Shown: piece after piece, positions 1 through 8,668 of the stretch
Layout of the letters: every line of letters begins with the position of its first letter
Numbering within the stretch: position 1 is the first letter of the stretch
NCBI GenBank assembly: GCA_017304555.1
Contig: JAFKKS010000168.1
Coordinates: 15,263 to 54,747, forward strand
Length of the DNA stretch: 39,485 nucleotides
From: Hyphomicrobiales bacterium
GTDB taxonomy: Bacteria; Pseudomonadota; Alphaproteobacteria; Rhizobiales; Xanthobacteraceae
Direction of reading: 5' to 3'
The notes under the pieces: generated by a model
Database searches by the model: none
What the model was told of the DNA's origin: nothing
Seen by the model: only the letters and a program-made list of their open reading frames with translations
Translations under genes and position numbers: made by a program

Positions 1-492
1 GGCGATCAGCCCGGCAATCTGCACGACGCCAACCCGCGCCTCGGCGGTCGCGATCACGAAGCCGTTGCGCTTATTGTCCTCGCTCGCCTTGTCGAGATCG
101 GCGTTGAGGAACTTGCCGGGCCGGTAGATGATCCGCTCGATACGCCCGGTAACGGGCGTGCGGTTCACGTGGCAATCGAACACGCTCATGAAGATCGACA
201 CCCGCGGCAGCGGTCGCACGCCGAGATCAAGCTCCAGCGGGGGAACGGCGGCGGAGACGTTACTGACAGTTCCGTCGGCCGGCGAAATCACCGCGCCGGC
301 CCTTATCGGCGTGACGCGCAGCGGATCGCGAAAGAAGTACGTGCACCACCCAGTGAGCAACAGGCCAAGATAGCCGAGCGGCGTCGACAGCAGAAACAGG
401 ATGACGGCCAGCGCCGCGAACGCGCCAATGAAGGGATAACCCTCACGGTGGATGGGCACGAATTGCGCACGGATCGATGCGATAACGGACAT
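1..492 (-). CDS. psd: Phosphatidylserine decarboxylase proenzyme, N-terminal part (runs off window)
   Basis: Decarboxylates phosphatidylserine to phosphatidylethanolamine at the inner membrane. The first 164 codons are present, starting at the ATG at 490-492; the C-terminal part with the self-cleaving pyruvoyl-forming serine lies beyond the left edge. Visible features are a hydrophobic segment at about residues 22-50, a YFFRDP motif at 52-57, SPADG at 70-74 and the FMSVFDCHVNR motif at 101-111 that contains the conserved histidine region. The N-terminus matches the short bacterial Psd type. It lies 119 bp downstream of the ABC exporter on the same strand. Its start has only a weak, distant GGGA-type ribosome site. 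The family call is very secure. Confidence 0.93.
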   Translation of the reverse strand, partial: MSVIASIRAQFVPIHREGYPFIGAFAALAVILFLLSTPLGYLGLLLTGWCTYFFRDPLRVTPIRAGAVISPADGTVSNVSAAVPPLELDLGVRPLPRVSIFMSVFDCHVNRTPVTGRIERIIYRPGKFLNADLDKASEDNKRNGFVIATAEARVGVVQIAGLIA

Positions 493-611
493 ACGCTGCT
501 CAAATCCCTTCCGACCTTTCACGCGACGGCCAGTATCGCTTAGGGGCCCGCCACGCGGAGCGGCATGCCATAGCGGAGGTTGCCGCCGCGCGCCAGCGCT
601 CAGCCTAGCCG

Positions 612-2588
612 TTACCCGACGACGCCGACCCGCTCGGCCACCGGAACGTCTCCGACCGGCGCTGCGCCCGTTGCGGCTTCCGCCACGGGCGGCGGGTCGC
701 GGTTGGGAGCCACCCGCTCCTCATCCGTCCGCGCCAGGGTCTCGCGCGCCGCCTCGGCTTCGCGCTGACGGTTCCACATTCCGGCATAGAGGCCATCCTG
801 CGCGAGTAGCGCCTGATGTGTCCCGCGTTCGACGATCTGGCCTCCGTCTAGAACGATGATCTCGTCCGCGCTTACGACCGTCGAGAGGCGGTGCGCGATG
901 ACGAGCGTCGTGCGGCCACGCGAGACGCGGTCGAGCGCGTCCTGGATTTCCTTCTCCGTATAGCTGTCGAGCGCGGAGGTCGCCTCGTCGAGCAGCAGAA
1001 TCGGCGGCCCCTTCAGGATGGTGCGCGCGATTGCCATGCGCTGCTTTTCGCCACCCGAAAGCTTCAGGCCGCGCTCACCGACCTCGGTCTCATAACCCTT
1101 CGGCGTCACCTTGATGAAAGCGTCGATCTGCGCAAGCGCCGCCGCCTCCTCCACCTCTCGGTCGTCGGCGTCCCATTTCCCGTAACGGATATTGTAGCGG
1201 ATGGTGTCGTTGAACAGCACCGTATCTTGCGGAACCATGCCGATCGCCGCGCGCAGCGATTGTTGCGTGACATCACGGATATCCTGCCCGTCGATCAGGA
1301 TCTTCCCGCCCGTCACCTCATAGAAGCGGAACAGCAGACGCGAGAGCGTCGATTTTCCCGCGCCGGAGGGACCGACGATCGCCACGGTGCGGCCCGCCGG
1401 AACCTCGAAGCTGATACCCTTGAGGATCGGACGCTCTGGCTCGTAGGCGAAGCGCACGCCCTCGAACCGCACCACGCCATTTGCGATCATCAGCGGCGGC
1501 GCGCCCGGCTTATCTCTGATCTCGGGATCGCGGCCGAGGATCAAGAACATGCTTTCGATATCGATCACCGCCTGCTTGATCTCGCGATAGACCATGCCCA
1601 TGAAATTCAGCGGCTGATAAAGCTGAATCATCATCGCGTTGATCATCACGAAATCGCCGACCGTCTTCGTTCCGCCGACGATCTCCGGCACGCACATCAC
1701 CATCGCCGCCGTCAGACCGGCAGTGAAGATCGCGGCTTGCCCGGCATTGAGGACGGCAAGCGACGTGTAGGACTTCACGCTCGCCTTCTCATACCGCGCC
1801 ATCGTGCGGTCGTAGCGTTCGGCTTCCCGCTGCTCGGCGACGAAATATTTGACCGTCTCGTAGTTCAGAAGCGAATCGATCGCCTTGGTGTTGGCTTCCG
1901 TATCGCTCTCGTTCATGCGGCGGCGGATGCCGATGCGCCACTCCGTGGCGTAGTAAGTGTACGCCATGTAGACGGCGACGGTGATGAGCACGACGACGAC
2001 GTAGCGCCAATCGAACTGGTACAGCAGCACGCCGACGATCAGCGCGACTTCGATGATCGTTGGGATGAGCTGCAGGATCACCATCCGCACGATCACTTCG
2101 ATGCCGTTGCGGCCGCGCTCTAGTACGCGCGTCAGCCCGCCGGTCTTGCGCTCCAGATGGAAGCGCAAGGACAGGAGATGCATGTGTTCGAAGGTGAGAT
2201 TGGCGAGGCGGCGCACCGCGTGCATCGCGACCTTGGCAAAGACGCCATCGCGCATCTGCGTGAGCAGCGCCATCAGCACGCGCGAGCCGCCATAGGCCAC
2301 CGTCATCGTGATCGGCGCCGCGACGACCCAGCCTAACAGCGAAAGGCCGTGCGCTTGCCCCGGACCTTCGGCCAGCGCGTCTGTCGCCCATTTGAACGTG
2401 AAGGGAACGTAGATGGTCGCGAGTTTGGCCAGCACCAGGAAGCCCATGGCCACGACCACGCGCCATTTGAGGTCGCGCCGGTCGGTCGGCCAGATATACG
2501 GCCACAGATGGATCAGGGTCGGGATCAGCGCCCCCCGGGCGCCGTCCGCCCGCCGCTTGGGAGCGTCGCGCGATGAGGTATCGGTCAT
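612..2588 (-). CDS. Atm1/HMT-type ABC exporter (fused permease and ATPase)
   Basis: A 658-residue half-transporter of the Atm1/ABCB7 class, which exports glutathione-type thiol or metal conjugates linked to Fe-S assembly and metal stress. The membrane domain covers about residues 35-350 with roughly six helices. The ATPase domain follows, with Walker A GPSGAGKS at 406-413, signature LSGGEKQ at 510-516 and Walker B ILLLDE at 530-535. The stretch around QDTVLFNDTI (454-463) is typical of Atm1. The tail after about residue 610 is Ala/Pro/Val-rich and probably disordered. I chose the ATG at 2588; a TTG at 2624 in frame would add 12 residues. It is divergent from the LOG gene. The family is secure; the substrate is inferred. 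Confidence 0.92.
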   Translation of the reverse strand: MTDTSSRDAPKRRADGARGALIPTLIHLWPYIWPTDRRDLKWRVVVAMGFLVLAKLATIYVPFTFKWATDALAEGPGQAHGLSLLGWVVAAPITMTVAYGGSRVLMALLTQMRDGVFAKVAMHAVRRLANLTFEHMHLLSLRFHLERKTGGLTRVLERGRNGIEVIVRMVILQLIPTIIEVALIVGVLLYQFDWRYVVVVLITVAVYMAYTYYATEWRIGIRRRMNESDTEANTKAIDSLLNYETVKYFVAEQREAERYDRTMARYEKASVKSYTSLAVLNAGQAAIFTAGLTAAMVMCVPEIVGGTKTVGDFVMINAMMIQLYQPLNFMGMVYREIKQAVIDIESMFLILGRDPEIRDKPGAPPLMIANGVVRFEGVRFAYEPERPILKGISFEVPAGRTVAIVGPSGAGKSTLSRLLFRFYEVTGGKILIDGQDIRDVTQQSLRAAIGMVPQDTVLFNDTIRYNIRYGKWDADDREVEEAAALAQIDAFIKVTPKGYETEVGERGLKLSGGEKQRMAIARTILKGPPILLLDEATSALDSYTEKEIQDALDRVSRGRTTLVIAHRLSTVVSADEIIVLDGGQIVERGTHQALLAQDGLYAGMWNRQREAEAARETLARTDEERVAPNRDPPPVAEAATGAAPVGDVPVAERVGVVG

Positions 2589-2728
2589 AGGGCTGGCATC
2601 GAGGCTGGCGTTCCGGACGTTCAAGGGCCGCCTATAGCGGCCAAAAAGTCCCGTCCATATAAGGCCTTGTCGCCGCGGGTGATATCCCCTGCCTTGTTTT
2701 CCGCCACTTGCGATGCCAAATCGCAGCT

Positions 2729-3334
2729 ATGGAAACGATTCGGAGCATCTGCGTTTATTGCGGATCCGGCCCCGGCAACGACCCCGCGTTTATCGATGCG
2801 GCGCATGCCTTCGGGGCCATTTTAGCCAAGAACGATATCACGCTTGTCTATGGCGGCGGCTCGCTTGGGTTGATGGGCGCGACCGCTCAATCCGCGTTGG
2901 AGCATGGCGGCAAAGTTGTCGGCATCATTCCCGAGTTCCTCACGGACCGGGAAAAAGCGCTCACGCACGCGCATGAGATGGTCGTTACGCGCGACATGCA
3001 TGAGCGAAAGCGCATCATGTTCGAGCGCGCCGACGCTTTCGTGGCGCTGCCGGGCGGCATCGGCACGCTGGAGGAGCTTGTCGAGCAGCTCACCTGGGCG
3101 CAGCTCGGCCGCCATCGCAAGCCGATCCTCATCCTCAACACCAACGGCTTCTGGAACCCGTTCTCGGCGCTGATCGAACACATGTCCAAGAACGCGTTCA
3201 TCAGGCCTGGCCTCAACGTGCGCATCCTCACCGCCTCAAAGCCGGAGGAAATTCTGCCCAAGCTGCGGGCTGCCGCGCCGGCGTCGAAGGAGGTCGAGGC
3301 CATCAAGGCCGCGACGATCGTCCAGCAGATGTGA
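2729..3334 (+). CDS. LOG family (TIGR00730) Rossmann-fold protein, cytokinin riboside 5'-monophosphate phosphoribohydrolase-like
   Basis: A 201-residue cytosolic enzyme of the LOG family, which cleaves N6-modified AMP or AMP-like nucleotides to the free base and ribose 5-phosphate. The N-terminal CVYCGSGPG (8-16), the GGGSLGLMG loop (42-50), the MHERKRIM stretch (90-97) and the hallmark PGGIGTLEE motif (108-116) are all present. Length is normal for the family. The ATG at 2729 gives the standard N-terminus; an upstream in-frame TTG at 2708 is possible but would add seven residues not typical of the family. It is divergently transcribed from the Atm1-type exporter and convergent with cimA. The actual bacterial substrate is not known from the sequence. 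Confidence 0.92.
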   Translation: METIRSICVYCGSGPGNDPAFIDAAHAFGAILAKNDITLVYGGGSLGLMGATAQSALEHGGKVVGIIPEFLTDREKALTHAHEMVVTRDMHERKRIMFERADAFVALPGGIGTLEELVEQLTWAQLGRHRKPILILNTNGFWNPFSALIEHMSKNAFIRPGLNVRILTASKPEEILPKLRAAAPASKEVEAIKAATIVQQM

Positions 3335-3370
3335 TCTGCGGATGAACGCGGCGACAACCGACGCTCGCCG

Positions 3371-4972
3371 TCAGGCCGGCGCGTTCGATTTCAGAAGCTT
3401 GTAGACGATCGAATCCATCAGCGCCTGGAACGACGCATCGATGATGTTCGGCGAAACGCCGATCGTCGCCCAGCGCGCGCCGGTTTCGTCACGGCTTTCG
3501 ATCAACACGCGCGTGACCGCCTCCGTGCCGCCGTTGAGAATGCGCACGCGATAGTCGGTCAGCTCAAGTCCACCGATGAACCGTTGATATTTGCCGAGGT
3601 CCTTGCGCAACGCGACGTCGAGCGCGTTCACCGGGCCGTTACCCTCCCCGGCCGAGATCAGCGTCTCGTCGCCGACCTTCACTTTCACCACCGCTTCGGC
3701 AACCGTCGTCAATTGCCCGATGGCGTTGTAGCGCCGCTCGACATTCACCTTGAAGCGCTCGACGGCGAAGTAGTCCGGCACGGTCCCGAGCGCGCGACGC
3801 GCCAGCAGCTCGAACGATGCATCCGCCGCTTCGTAGGCGTAGCCGGTCGCTTCGCGCTCCTTCACCGTTTCGAGCAGGCGTCCGATCCGCGGATCGTTCT
3901 TGTCCACGGAGATGCCCACACGCTCCAGTTCCGCGAGGACGTTCGAGCGCCCCGCCTGATCCGATACGAGCAGCTTGCGGCTGTTCCCGATCGCATCCGG
4001 CGTGACGTGTTCGTAAGTCGCGGGCTCCTTCACGATGGCCGACGCATGGATGCCCGCCTTGGTCGCGAACGCGCTATCACCGACATAAGGCGCGTGCCGG
4101 TTCGGCGCACGGTTGAGCATCTCGTCGAGCGTGCGCGAAACATGCGCCAGCGTCTTGAGCTTCTCTTGCGAAACGCCAATCTCAAAACGGTCCGCGAACT
4201 CCGATTTGAGCTTTAGCGTCGGGATGAGCGATGTGAGGTTGGCGTTGCCGCAGCGCTCGCCCAACCCATTGAGCGTTCCCTGGATCTGACGCGCACCGGC
4301 ACGCACGGCAGCCAGTGAATTCGCGACCGCCTGCTCGGTGTCGTTGTGCGCATGGATGCCGAGATGATCGCCGGGAATATGTTTTACGACGTCCGCGACA
4401 ATCGTCTCGATCTCATGCGGCAGCGTGCCGCCGTTGGTGTCGCACAGCACGACCCAGCGCGCGCCGGATTCATAGGCGGCCTTCGCGACGCCAATAGCGT
4501 GCGCGGCATTTGCTTTATAACCATCGAAGAAATGCTCGCAGTCGAGCAGGACCTCACGCCCCTTCGCGGCGGCAGCTTTTACGCTGTCGCGCACCGAAGC
4601 GAGATTTTCCTCCGGCGTCGTCTCGAGAGCAATCCGGACGTGATAGTCCCACGCTTTGGCGACGAAGCAGATGGCGTCCGACTTCGCCTCAAGTAAACCA
4701 GCAAGACCGGGATCGTTCGACGCGGAACGACCCGGCCGACGTGTCATGCCGAATGCTGTGAATGTCGCCGCCTTGAAGTCACGCGACTTGCCGAAGAATT
4801 CCGTGTCGGTCGGGTTTGCGCCGGGGTAGCCGCCCTCGATGTAGTCGACACCCAGTTCGTCGAGCATCGCCGCAATCGCGAGCTTGTCGTGCAGCGTGAA
4901 ATCGACGCCGTTGGTCTGCGCGCCGTCGCGCAACGTCGTATCGAAAAGATAGAGCCGTTCGCGCGCGCTCAT
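3371..4972 (-). CDS. cimA: (R)-citramalate synthase
   Basis: Condenses pyruvate and acetyl-CoA to (R)-citramalate, the first step of the threonine-independent route to isoleucine. The 533-residue protein has the HMGL-like TIM barrel at about residues 5-280, with DTTLRDGAQ at 11-19 (catalytic Arg14, metal Asp15) and the metal site HAHND at 207-211. The C-terminal LeuA-type allosteric domain covers about 390-525. The YIEGGYPGANPTD stretch (44-56) favours CimA over 2-isopropylmalate synthase. The ATG at 4972 is preceded by an AGGAAA ribosome site. It is the last gene of the cysS-GNAT-cimA unit, 12 bp after the GNAT stop. Confidence 0.93.
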   Translation of the reverse strand: MSARERLYLFDTTLRDGAQTNGVDFTLHDKLAIAAMLDELGVDYIEGGYPGANPTDTEFFGKSRDFKAATFTAFGMTRRPGRSASNDPGLAGLLEAKSDAICFVAKAWDYHVRIALETTPEENLASVRDSVKAAAAKGREVLLDCEHFFDGYKANAAHAIGVAKAAYESGARWVVLCDTNGGTLPHEIETIVADVVKHIPGDHLGIHAHNDTEQAVANSLAAVRAGARQIQGTLNGLGERCGNANLTSLIPTLKLKSEFADRFEIGVSQEKLKTLAHVSRTLDEMLNRAPNRHAPYVGDSAFATKAGIHASAIVKEPATYEHVTPDAIGNSRKLLVSDQAGRSNVLAELERVGISVDKNDPRIGRLLETVKEREATGYAYEAADASFELLARRALGTVPDYFAVERFKVNVERRYNAIGQLTTVAEAVVKVKVGDETLISAGEGNGPVNALDVALRKDLGKYQRFIGGLELTDYRVRILNGGTEAVTRVLIESRDETGARWATIGVSPNIIDASFQALMDSIVYKLLKSNAPA

Positions 4973-4984
4973 CGGGGGCTTTTC

Positions 4985-5485
4985 CTATTGGTCCGCGCGG
5001 GCAAGCCGCTTTTCCATCGTCGTATTGGCCAGCCATTCGCCGCCACGCATCACGGTGTTGCGCTGTCGGCCGACATATCCGCGCTTCTCGAAGAATGGGC
5101 GCGCCGTCTCGCTCGCATCGACCGTCAGCGTCTTGGCGCCGCGCGCCGCCGTCAACTTCTCGATCGCATCAACGAGCATCGCGCCGACGCCCTGCCCGGC
5201 AACGGCCGGATGCACGTAGAGCAGATCGATCTTGTCCGGCCCTTCCATCGACAGAAAGCCGATAGGCGAGCCTTCGACCGTGGCAACGAGCGTCAGTTCG
5301 CGGCCGAAACGTTCGGCAAACGCCTGCTCATCATCCGCCGCGGAGGCCCAGGCGTCGCGTTGCGCGTCGTCGTAATCCTCGCCCGTAAGGCCGGCGATAC
5401 TGGCGCGGAAGATCTCTGCGAGCAGCGGCGCGTCTGCAGGCAGAAAAGGCCGCAGCGCATACGTCGGATGCGCGCGCGCACTCAT
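4985..5485 (-). CDS. GNAT family N-acetyltransferase
   Basis: A 166-residue acetyl-CoA-dependent acetyltransferase; the acceptor is unknown. The acetyl-CoA binding motif A lies around residues 90-115 ([20 protein letters not shown]), followed by the [14 protein letters not shown] stretch typical of motif B. No membrane segment or signal is seen. Its ATG overlaps the cysS stop codon in an ATGA arrangement (5482-5485), so translation is probably coupled to cysS, and cimA follows 12 bp downstream. The close linkage to cysS and cimA does not by itself identify a substrate. Confidence 0.9.
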   Translation of the reverse strand: MSARAHPTYALRPFLPADAPLLAEIFRASIAGLTGEDYDDAQRDAWASAADDEQAFAERFGRELTLVATVEGSPIGFLSMEGPDKIDLLYVHPAVAGQGVGAMLVDAIEKLTAARGAKTLTVDASETARPFFEKRGYVGRQRNTVMRGGEWLANTTMEKRLARADQ

Positions 5486-6771
5486 CGCGCAACCTCCCAG
5501 GTCGTCCCGTCCTTCGAATCCTTCAGCACCACACCCATCGTTGCGAGTTCATCGCGAATACGATCGGACTCGGCGAAATTCTTCGCTTTGCGTGCCGCGT
5601 TGCGCGCCGAAATCAACGACTCGACGGTCGCCGTGTCGACGCCTGCACTTTTCCGCGCTTTCCAAGCCGCCGCGCTCTCTTGCAGCAAGCCCATGAGCCG
5701 CAGCGACCCGGCCAATTCCTCGCGCGCCAACGCGTCACCGCCTTGCGCCAGACTGCGCAAGCCGTGCAACGCCGCAATTGCCTGCGGCGTATTGAGATCG
5801 TCGGTCAGCGCCTCGAGCACAGCGCCGGAGATCACTTGCGTCTCGATATCGCCGGCGATCGCATACCAATCATCCAGCGTCCGCCAGCTTTCTTCCATGC
5901 CCTTCACGGTCCAGTCGACCGGCTGGCGATAATGCGTGCGCAGCATGTTGAGGCGAAGCACTTCGCCCGGCCAGTCCGCCAACAACTCTCGGATCGTGAC
6001 GAAGTTGCCGAGCGACTTTGACATCTTCTCGCCTTCGACCTGCAGGAAGCCGTTGTGCATCCACACCTGTGCCATGAAGGGCGCATCGAAGGCGCAGCGT
6101 GTCTGCGCCACCTCGTTCTCGTGATGCGGAAAGAGGAGATCGATGCCGCCGCCATGGATATCGAACGTCTCGCCGAGATGCTTCCATGACATCGCTGAGC
6201 ATTCGATGTGCCAGCCCGGCCGGCCGGGCTGCGTGATGCCCGCGCCAGCGATCATCTCGTCGAGCGGCCGGCGCGACAACCGCCCATAGTCCGCCATGGA
6301 TGGCACGCCGAACAGAACATGCCCTTCGGCGACATAGGCATGGCCACCGGCGACAAGCCGTTCGATCAGAAGCTTCATCTCCGCGATATGCTCGGTCGCG
6401 CGCGGCTCGACGGTCGGCGGCAGGCAGCCGAGCGCCTTCACGTCTTCTCGGAAATTGGCGTAGGTCGTCTCGGTCAGGTCGCGGATGGTGATGTCGCGCT
6501 CAGCGGCGCGCGCGTTAATCTTGTCGTCCACGTCCGTGATGTTGCGGACATACTTGACCCGATCGTCGCCGTAGAGATGGCGCAAGAGCCGGAACAGCAC
6601 GTCGAAGACGATGACCGGCCGCGCGTTGCCGATATGCGCGAAGTCGTAGACCGTCGGCCCGCACACATACATGCGCACCCGCCGCTCGGCCTCGGGCAAA
6701 TCTCCCTGCCAGTCGAGCGGAACGAAGGCTTCCTTGGTTCGCGTCAGCGTATTGTAGAGCTTGAGATCCAT
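5482..6771 (-). CDS. cysS: Cysteinyl-tRNA synthetase with an internal deletion
   Basis: Charges tRNA-Cys with cysteine. The 429-residue protein has zinc ligands Cys37, Cys191, His216 and Glu220, the HIGH-type motif HIGN at 46-49 and KMSKS at 249-253. The ATG at 6771 was chosen because AGGA lies 7 nt upstream; an in-frame ATG at 6804 would add 11 atypical residues. Compared with E. coli CysS from memory, about 27 residues are missing between AGA (175-177) and GRPGW (183-187). This is the conserved stretch that normally contains the PMDFVLWK and WPSPWG motifs. The frame is kept and the flanks align well, so this is a clean internal loss that could impair activity or reflect an assembly error. 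First gene of the operon with GNAT and cimA. Confidence 0.93.
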   Translation of the reverse strand: MDLKLYNTLTRTKEAFVPLDWQGDLPEAERRVRMYVCGPTVYDFAHIGNARPVIVFDVLFRLLRHLYGDDRVKYVRNITDVDDKINARAAERDITIRDLTETTYANFREDVKALGCLPPTVEPRATEHIAEMKLLIERLVAGGHAYVAEGHVLFGVPSMADYGRLSRRPLDEMIAGAGITQPGRPGWHIECSAMSWKHLGETFDIHGGGIDLLFPHHENEVAQTRCAFDAPFMAQVWMHNGFLQVEGEKMSKSLGNFVTIRELLADWPGEVLRLNMLRTHYRQPVDWTVKGMEESWRTLDDWYAIAGDIETQVISGAVLEALTDDLNTPQAIAALHGLRSLAQGGDALAREELAGSLRLMGLLQESAAAWKARKSAGVDTATVESLISARNAARKAKNFAESDRIRDELATMGVVLKDSKDGTTWEVAR

Positions 6772-7168
6772 AGGGACATCCTGCCTCGCCGGCCGGGCGT
6801 CCATCTCTTCGGTGAAAAGAACGGGCCTCAGCCAGCTTGGACGCTAGCTGCAAATAATCGCCACGACGTTGACGGGCGCATGAGAGGAACCGTTCATGGG
6901 GCGGCACAATGCTTACGGTTAAGGCGGTGGTCAAGCAGGGAGATGCCGGATTCGGCGACCCCGGTCACCATTTCGCCACCATATTGCCTGCAACCGGGTC
7001 GTTTCCTTCAAGTTTTAGTCGTTTTGGTTCGGGAACCTTAGGCGGCTGGAGGGAAGTTCACACAGCATCGAACCAATCCCGGCCCGGTGCGTTCACATAG
7101 GCTGGCAAGGATGCCGGCCGTTAGGATCGAGCCTCGGTAGACCGGCCAAAGCTGACAGCGAGTCCAGA
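6772..7168. other. Intergenic region between divergent cysS and a small hypothetical gene
   Basis: A stretch of 397 bp without a convincing gene. It holds the cysS leader and putative promoter (minus strand). It also has a somewhat AT-richer patch around 7008-7040 containing the inverted repeat GGTTC-GG-GAACC (7026-7037), and a one-mismatch hairpin GGCTGGC/GCCGGCC near 7101-7120. A 63-codon plus-strand frame at 6909-7100 has no ribosome site and a non-coding-like composition. I see no RNA gene that I recognise. Confidence 0.5.
6906..6934 (-). promoter_or_regulatory. Putative sigma-70 type promoter of cysS-GNAT-cimA
   Basis: On the minus strand TTGACC (6929-6934) is followed after exactly 17 bp by CATTGT (6906-6911). 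This is a good housekeeping-type match pointing toward cysS. It would give a leader of roughly 125-130 nt before the cysS ATG. Prediction from sequence only. Confidence 0.4.
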
Positions 7169-7399
7169 ATGAGCCCGCCCAAGCCCTTCGTCGAATTGGA
7201 ATTACGCCCCGTCGAGGCGCCCTCCTATGCCACGGAAGGCGCGCGCGTGTTCATGCTGCTTCCGACGGTCGACGAACTGCTTGGTGTTCCTGCCTTCGGC
7301 CACCCCCGTCCCATTACGCTGCCTGAGGGTAGCCGCTTACGTGGCGGCTGGGCGATCATCGGCCAAACGAAGCGCCACCCGGACTGGACTGTGCACTAA
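7169..7399 (+). CDS. Small hypothetical protein, 76 aa
   Basis: I do not recognise a family. The frame starts MSPPKPFVEL and ends KRHPDWTVH. It is rich in G or C at third codon positions over most of its length, as for real genes in this DNA. No signal peptide, membrane helix or cysteine pair is visible; the predicted protein is small and soluble. No strong ribosome site precedes the ATG. It stands alone between the divergent cysS operon and the small secreted protein at 7507. It could be a false frame, but codon use argues for a gene. Confidence 0.5.
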   Translation: MSPPKPFVELELRPVEAPSYATEGARVFMLLPTVDELLGVPAFGHPRPITLPEGSRLRGGWAIIGQTKRHPDWTVH

Positions 7400-7483
7400 A
7401 GCCCTGTGCATTAAGCCTCCTGGCGCTCGCCATATCCCGGCCGCGGATGTTAATCGCCTCTTAACGGCTTCGCTCAATGATGC

Positions 7484-7503
7484 GCATCCGTTTCGATGGA
7501 TGC
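7484..7503 (+). promoter_or_regulatory. Hairpin covering the ribosome binding site of the downstream secreted protein
   Basis: GCATCC (7484-7489) and GGATGC (7498-7503) form a perfect 6-bp stem with an 8-nt loop. The right arm contains the GGAT ribosome site of the ATG at 7507. A GATGCGCATC palindrome overlaps the left arm. It could reduce or regulate translation; function is inferred. Confidence 0.3.
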
Positions 7504-7506
7504 CTG

Positions 7507-7815
7507 ATGCGTACCGTACTCCTCCCGCTCGCCGCCGTTGTCGCGGCGCTCTTCACCCTCCCCGCCTCGGCCGAAAACAAGACGTTCGTCATCGCCAACG
7601 CCTCGGACGGCTATGGCGTCGACCAATGCCTTACGACCCATGCGCGCTGTGGGACGCTTCTCGCGGACGCCTATTGCACGGCCCACGATTTCCGTCAGGC
7701 TGCCTCGTTCCACAAAGTCGAGACGGCCGACGTCACCGGCACGGTTCTCGTTGCGGACACGGCGAAACCGAAGCCCGGACACGACATCTTCATCGCGATC
7801 GAATGTAGCCGCTGA
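7507..7815 (+). CDS. Small secreted conserved hypothetical protein with four cysteines, 102 aa
   Basis: A probable periplasmic protein of unknown function. The signal peptide spans residues 1-22 with an ASA-E cleavage site. The mature part is about 80 residues with Cys41, Cys48, Cys57 and Cys100, which could form two disulfides. I recall similar GYGVDQCL...CG...AYC proteins as conserved hypotheticals in rhizobia, but know no function. The start at 7507 gives a proper signal peptide and has GGAT upstream; an ATG at 7477 would add ten residues and lacks a ribosome site. It converges on creA with a small hairpin between. Confidence 0.8.
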   Translation: MRTVLLPLAAVVAALFTLPASAENKTFVIANASDGYGVDQCLTTHARCGTLLADAYCTAHDFRQAASFHKVETADVTGTVLVADTAKPKPGHDIFIAIECSR

Positions 7816-7819
7816 CCGC

Positions 7820-7836
7820 GCGACATGCGGTGTCGC
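7820..7836 (+). terminator. Hairpin between convergent genes
   Basis: GCGACA (7820-7825) and TGTCGC (7831-7836) form a perfect 6-bp stem with a 5-nt loop. It lies 4 nt after the stop of the secreted protein gene and 8 nt from the creA stop. There is no clear T-run, so it is only terminator-like; it could serve either direction. Confidence 0.4.
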
Positions 7837-7844
7837 TCGTAAAA

Positions 7845-8375
7845 TTACTTCTCCAGCCAGTCCGCACACTTCGCGAGCGGCGCAGTGTCCGCGCCCCAAG
7901 GCATGATCGGCACCGACGACGTCGAGTTCTTCGGTGAGCCCTCAATGATCCGGTCCGAATAGACCATGTAGACGAGAACATTCCGCTTCACGTCGCAGCC
8001 GCGCACGATCTGCATCTTCTTGAAGAAGAGCGAGCGCCGCTGGCGAAACACATCGTCGCCCTGCTCGAATTTTGCCTTGAAGCGGATGGGGCCCGTCTGC
8101 CGGCACGCCAGCGAGATATCGGAGGTCTCCTCCGCAACGCCGATCCAGCCCTTGAAGCCACCCTTCTCCGCCGCCGTGAAATGACAGGCAACGCCTTCCA
8201 CGACAGGATCGTCGATCCCATAGGTGGCAAGCTTGTCGTTGGGGCTCAGCCACTTGAACACCGTGGACTTCTTGAAGATCAAGTCCGGCTCTTCCGCGGC
8301 GCGCGCCGGAGCGAACATGGCGCCGGCCGAGATGAACACGATGGATAAAGCGGCAACGAACGCTCGACAGCGCAT
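7845..8375 (-). CDS. creA: CreA family periplasmic protein
   Basis: A 176-residue CreA family protein; the biochemical role of CreA is not established. The N-terminus is a signal peptide (cleavage near ARA-A, residues 24-27). The CreA domain then runs to the end, including VFKWLSPNDKLATYGIDDP, GVACHFTAAEKGG and a tail with SSVPIMPWG. Two cysteine pairs are plausible. The ATG at 8375 has a strong AGGGAGG ribosome site 6 nt upstream, better than the in-frame start at 8393. The gene stands alone on the minus strand, downstream of the aromatic operon. Confidence 0.93.
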   Translation of the reverse strand: MRCRAFVAALSIVFISAGAMFAPARAAEEPDLIFKKSTVFKWLSPNDKLATYGIDDPVVEGVACHFTAAEKGGFKGWIGVAEETSDISLACRQTGPIRFKAKFEQGDDVFRQRRSLFFKKMQIVRGCDVKRNVLVYMVYSDRIIEGSPKNSTSSVPIMPWGADTAPLAKCADWLEK

Positions 8376-8441
8376 GCAGAACCTCCCTGTCACGCGAGCC
8401 TATATGGGGATGGCCATGCGCTCATGCGAGAGAGCGCATAC

Positions 8442-8651
8442 TCACGTCTTTCCGGCAGATTGAGCCGAGCGCGCAAGGGCGATCGCTTCACGCAGCACAC
8501 CAAGATCGCCGACATGGTTCGCCAGAATGAGGACGAGCCGCGCATTGACGTCAGCGCTCTCCGCCTCCGACAAGCCGCGATGCGCGTCGATGAGCGCGAC
8601 GTAGGCGGCGTCCGGATCGGGAAACCGCGAGGCCGTCGTCAGCGTGCCCAT
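8442..8651 (-). CDS. DUF2783 small protein, possible monooxygenase coupling subunit
   Basis: A 69-residue soluble protein with the DUF2783 pattern: PDPDAAYVALIDAHRGLS, then ARLVLILANHVGD and EAIALARSA. It is predicted to be mainly helical. I chose the ATG at 8651, which has GAAAGG about 9 nt upstream; the ATG at 8660 directly abuts that site. It begins 17 bp after the stop of the FAD monooxygenase and is the last gene of that operon. I recall a 3-hydroxyphenylacetate hydroxylase in Pseudomonas that needs a small coupling protein (MhaB) encoded beside the flavoprotein (MhaA). Size and position fit such a role, but this is inference. Confidence 0.8.
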   Translation of the reverse strand: MGTLTTASRFPDPDAAYVALIDAHRGLSEAESADVNARLVLILANHVGDLGVLREAIALARSAQSAGKT

Positions 8652-8668
8652 CCCATGCATCCTTTCGG

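Noticed and set aside
891..2123. 410-codon plus-strand open frame
   Set aside because: Antisense to the Atm1-type exporter; it is rich in Arg, His and Asp as expected for a shadow of GC3-biased coding sequence.
7032..7058. Possible EcfG-type general stress promoter (GGAAC ... GTT)
   Set aside because: The spacing of 19 bp is longer than the usual 16-17 bp before the -10, and the -10 lacks the preceding C.
6909..7100. 63-codon plus-strand frame in the cysS upstream region
   Set aside because: No ribosome site, low-complexity composition and overlap with the best cysS promoter.
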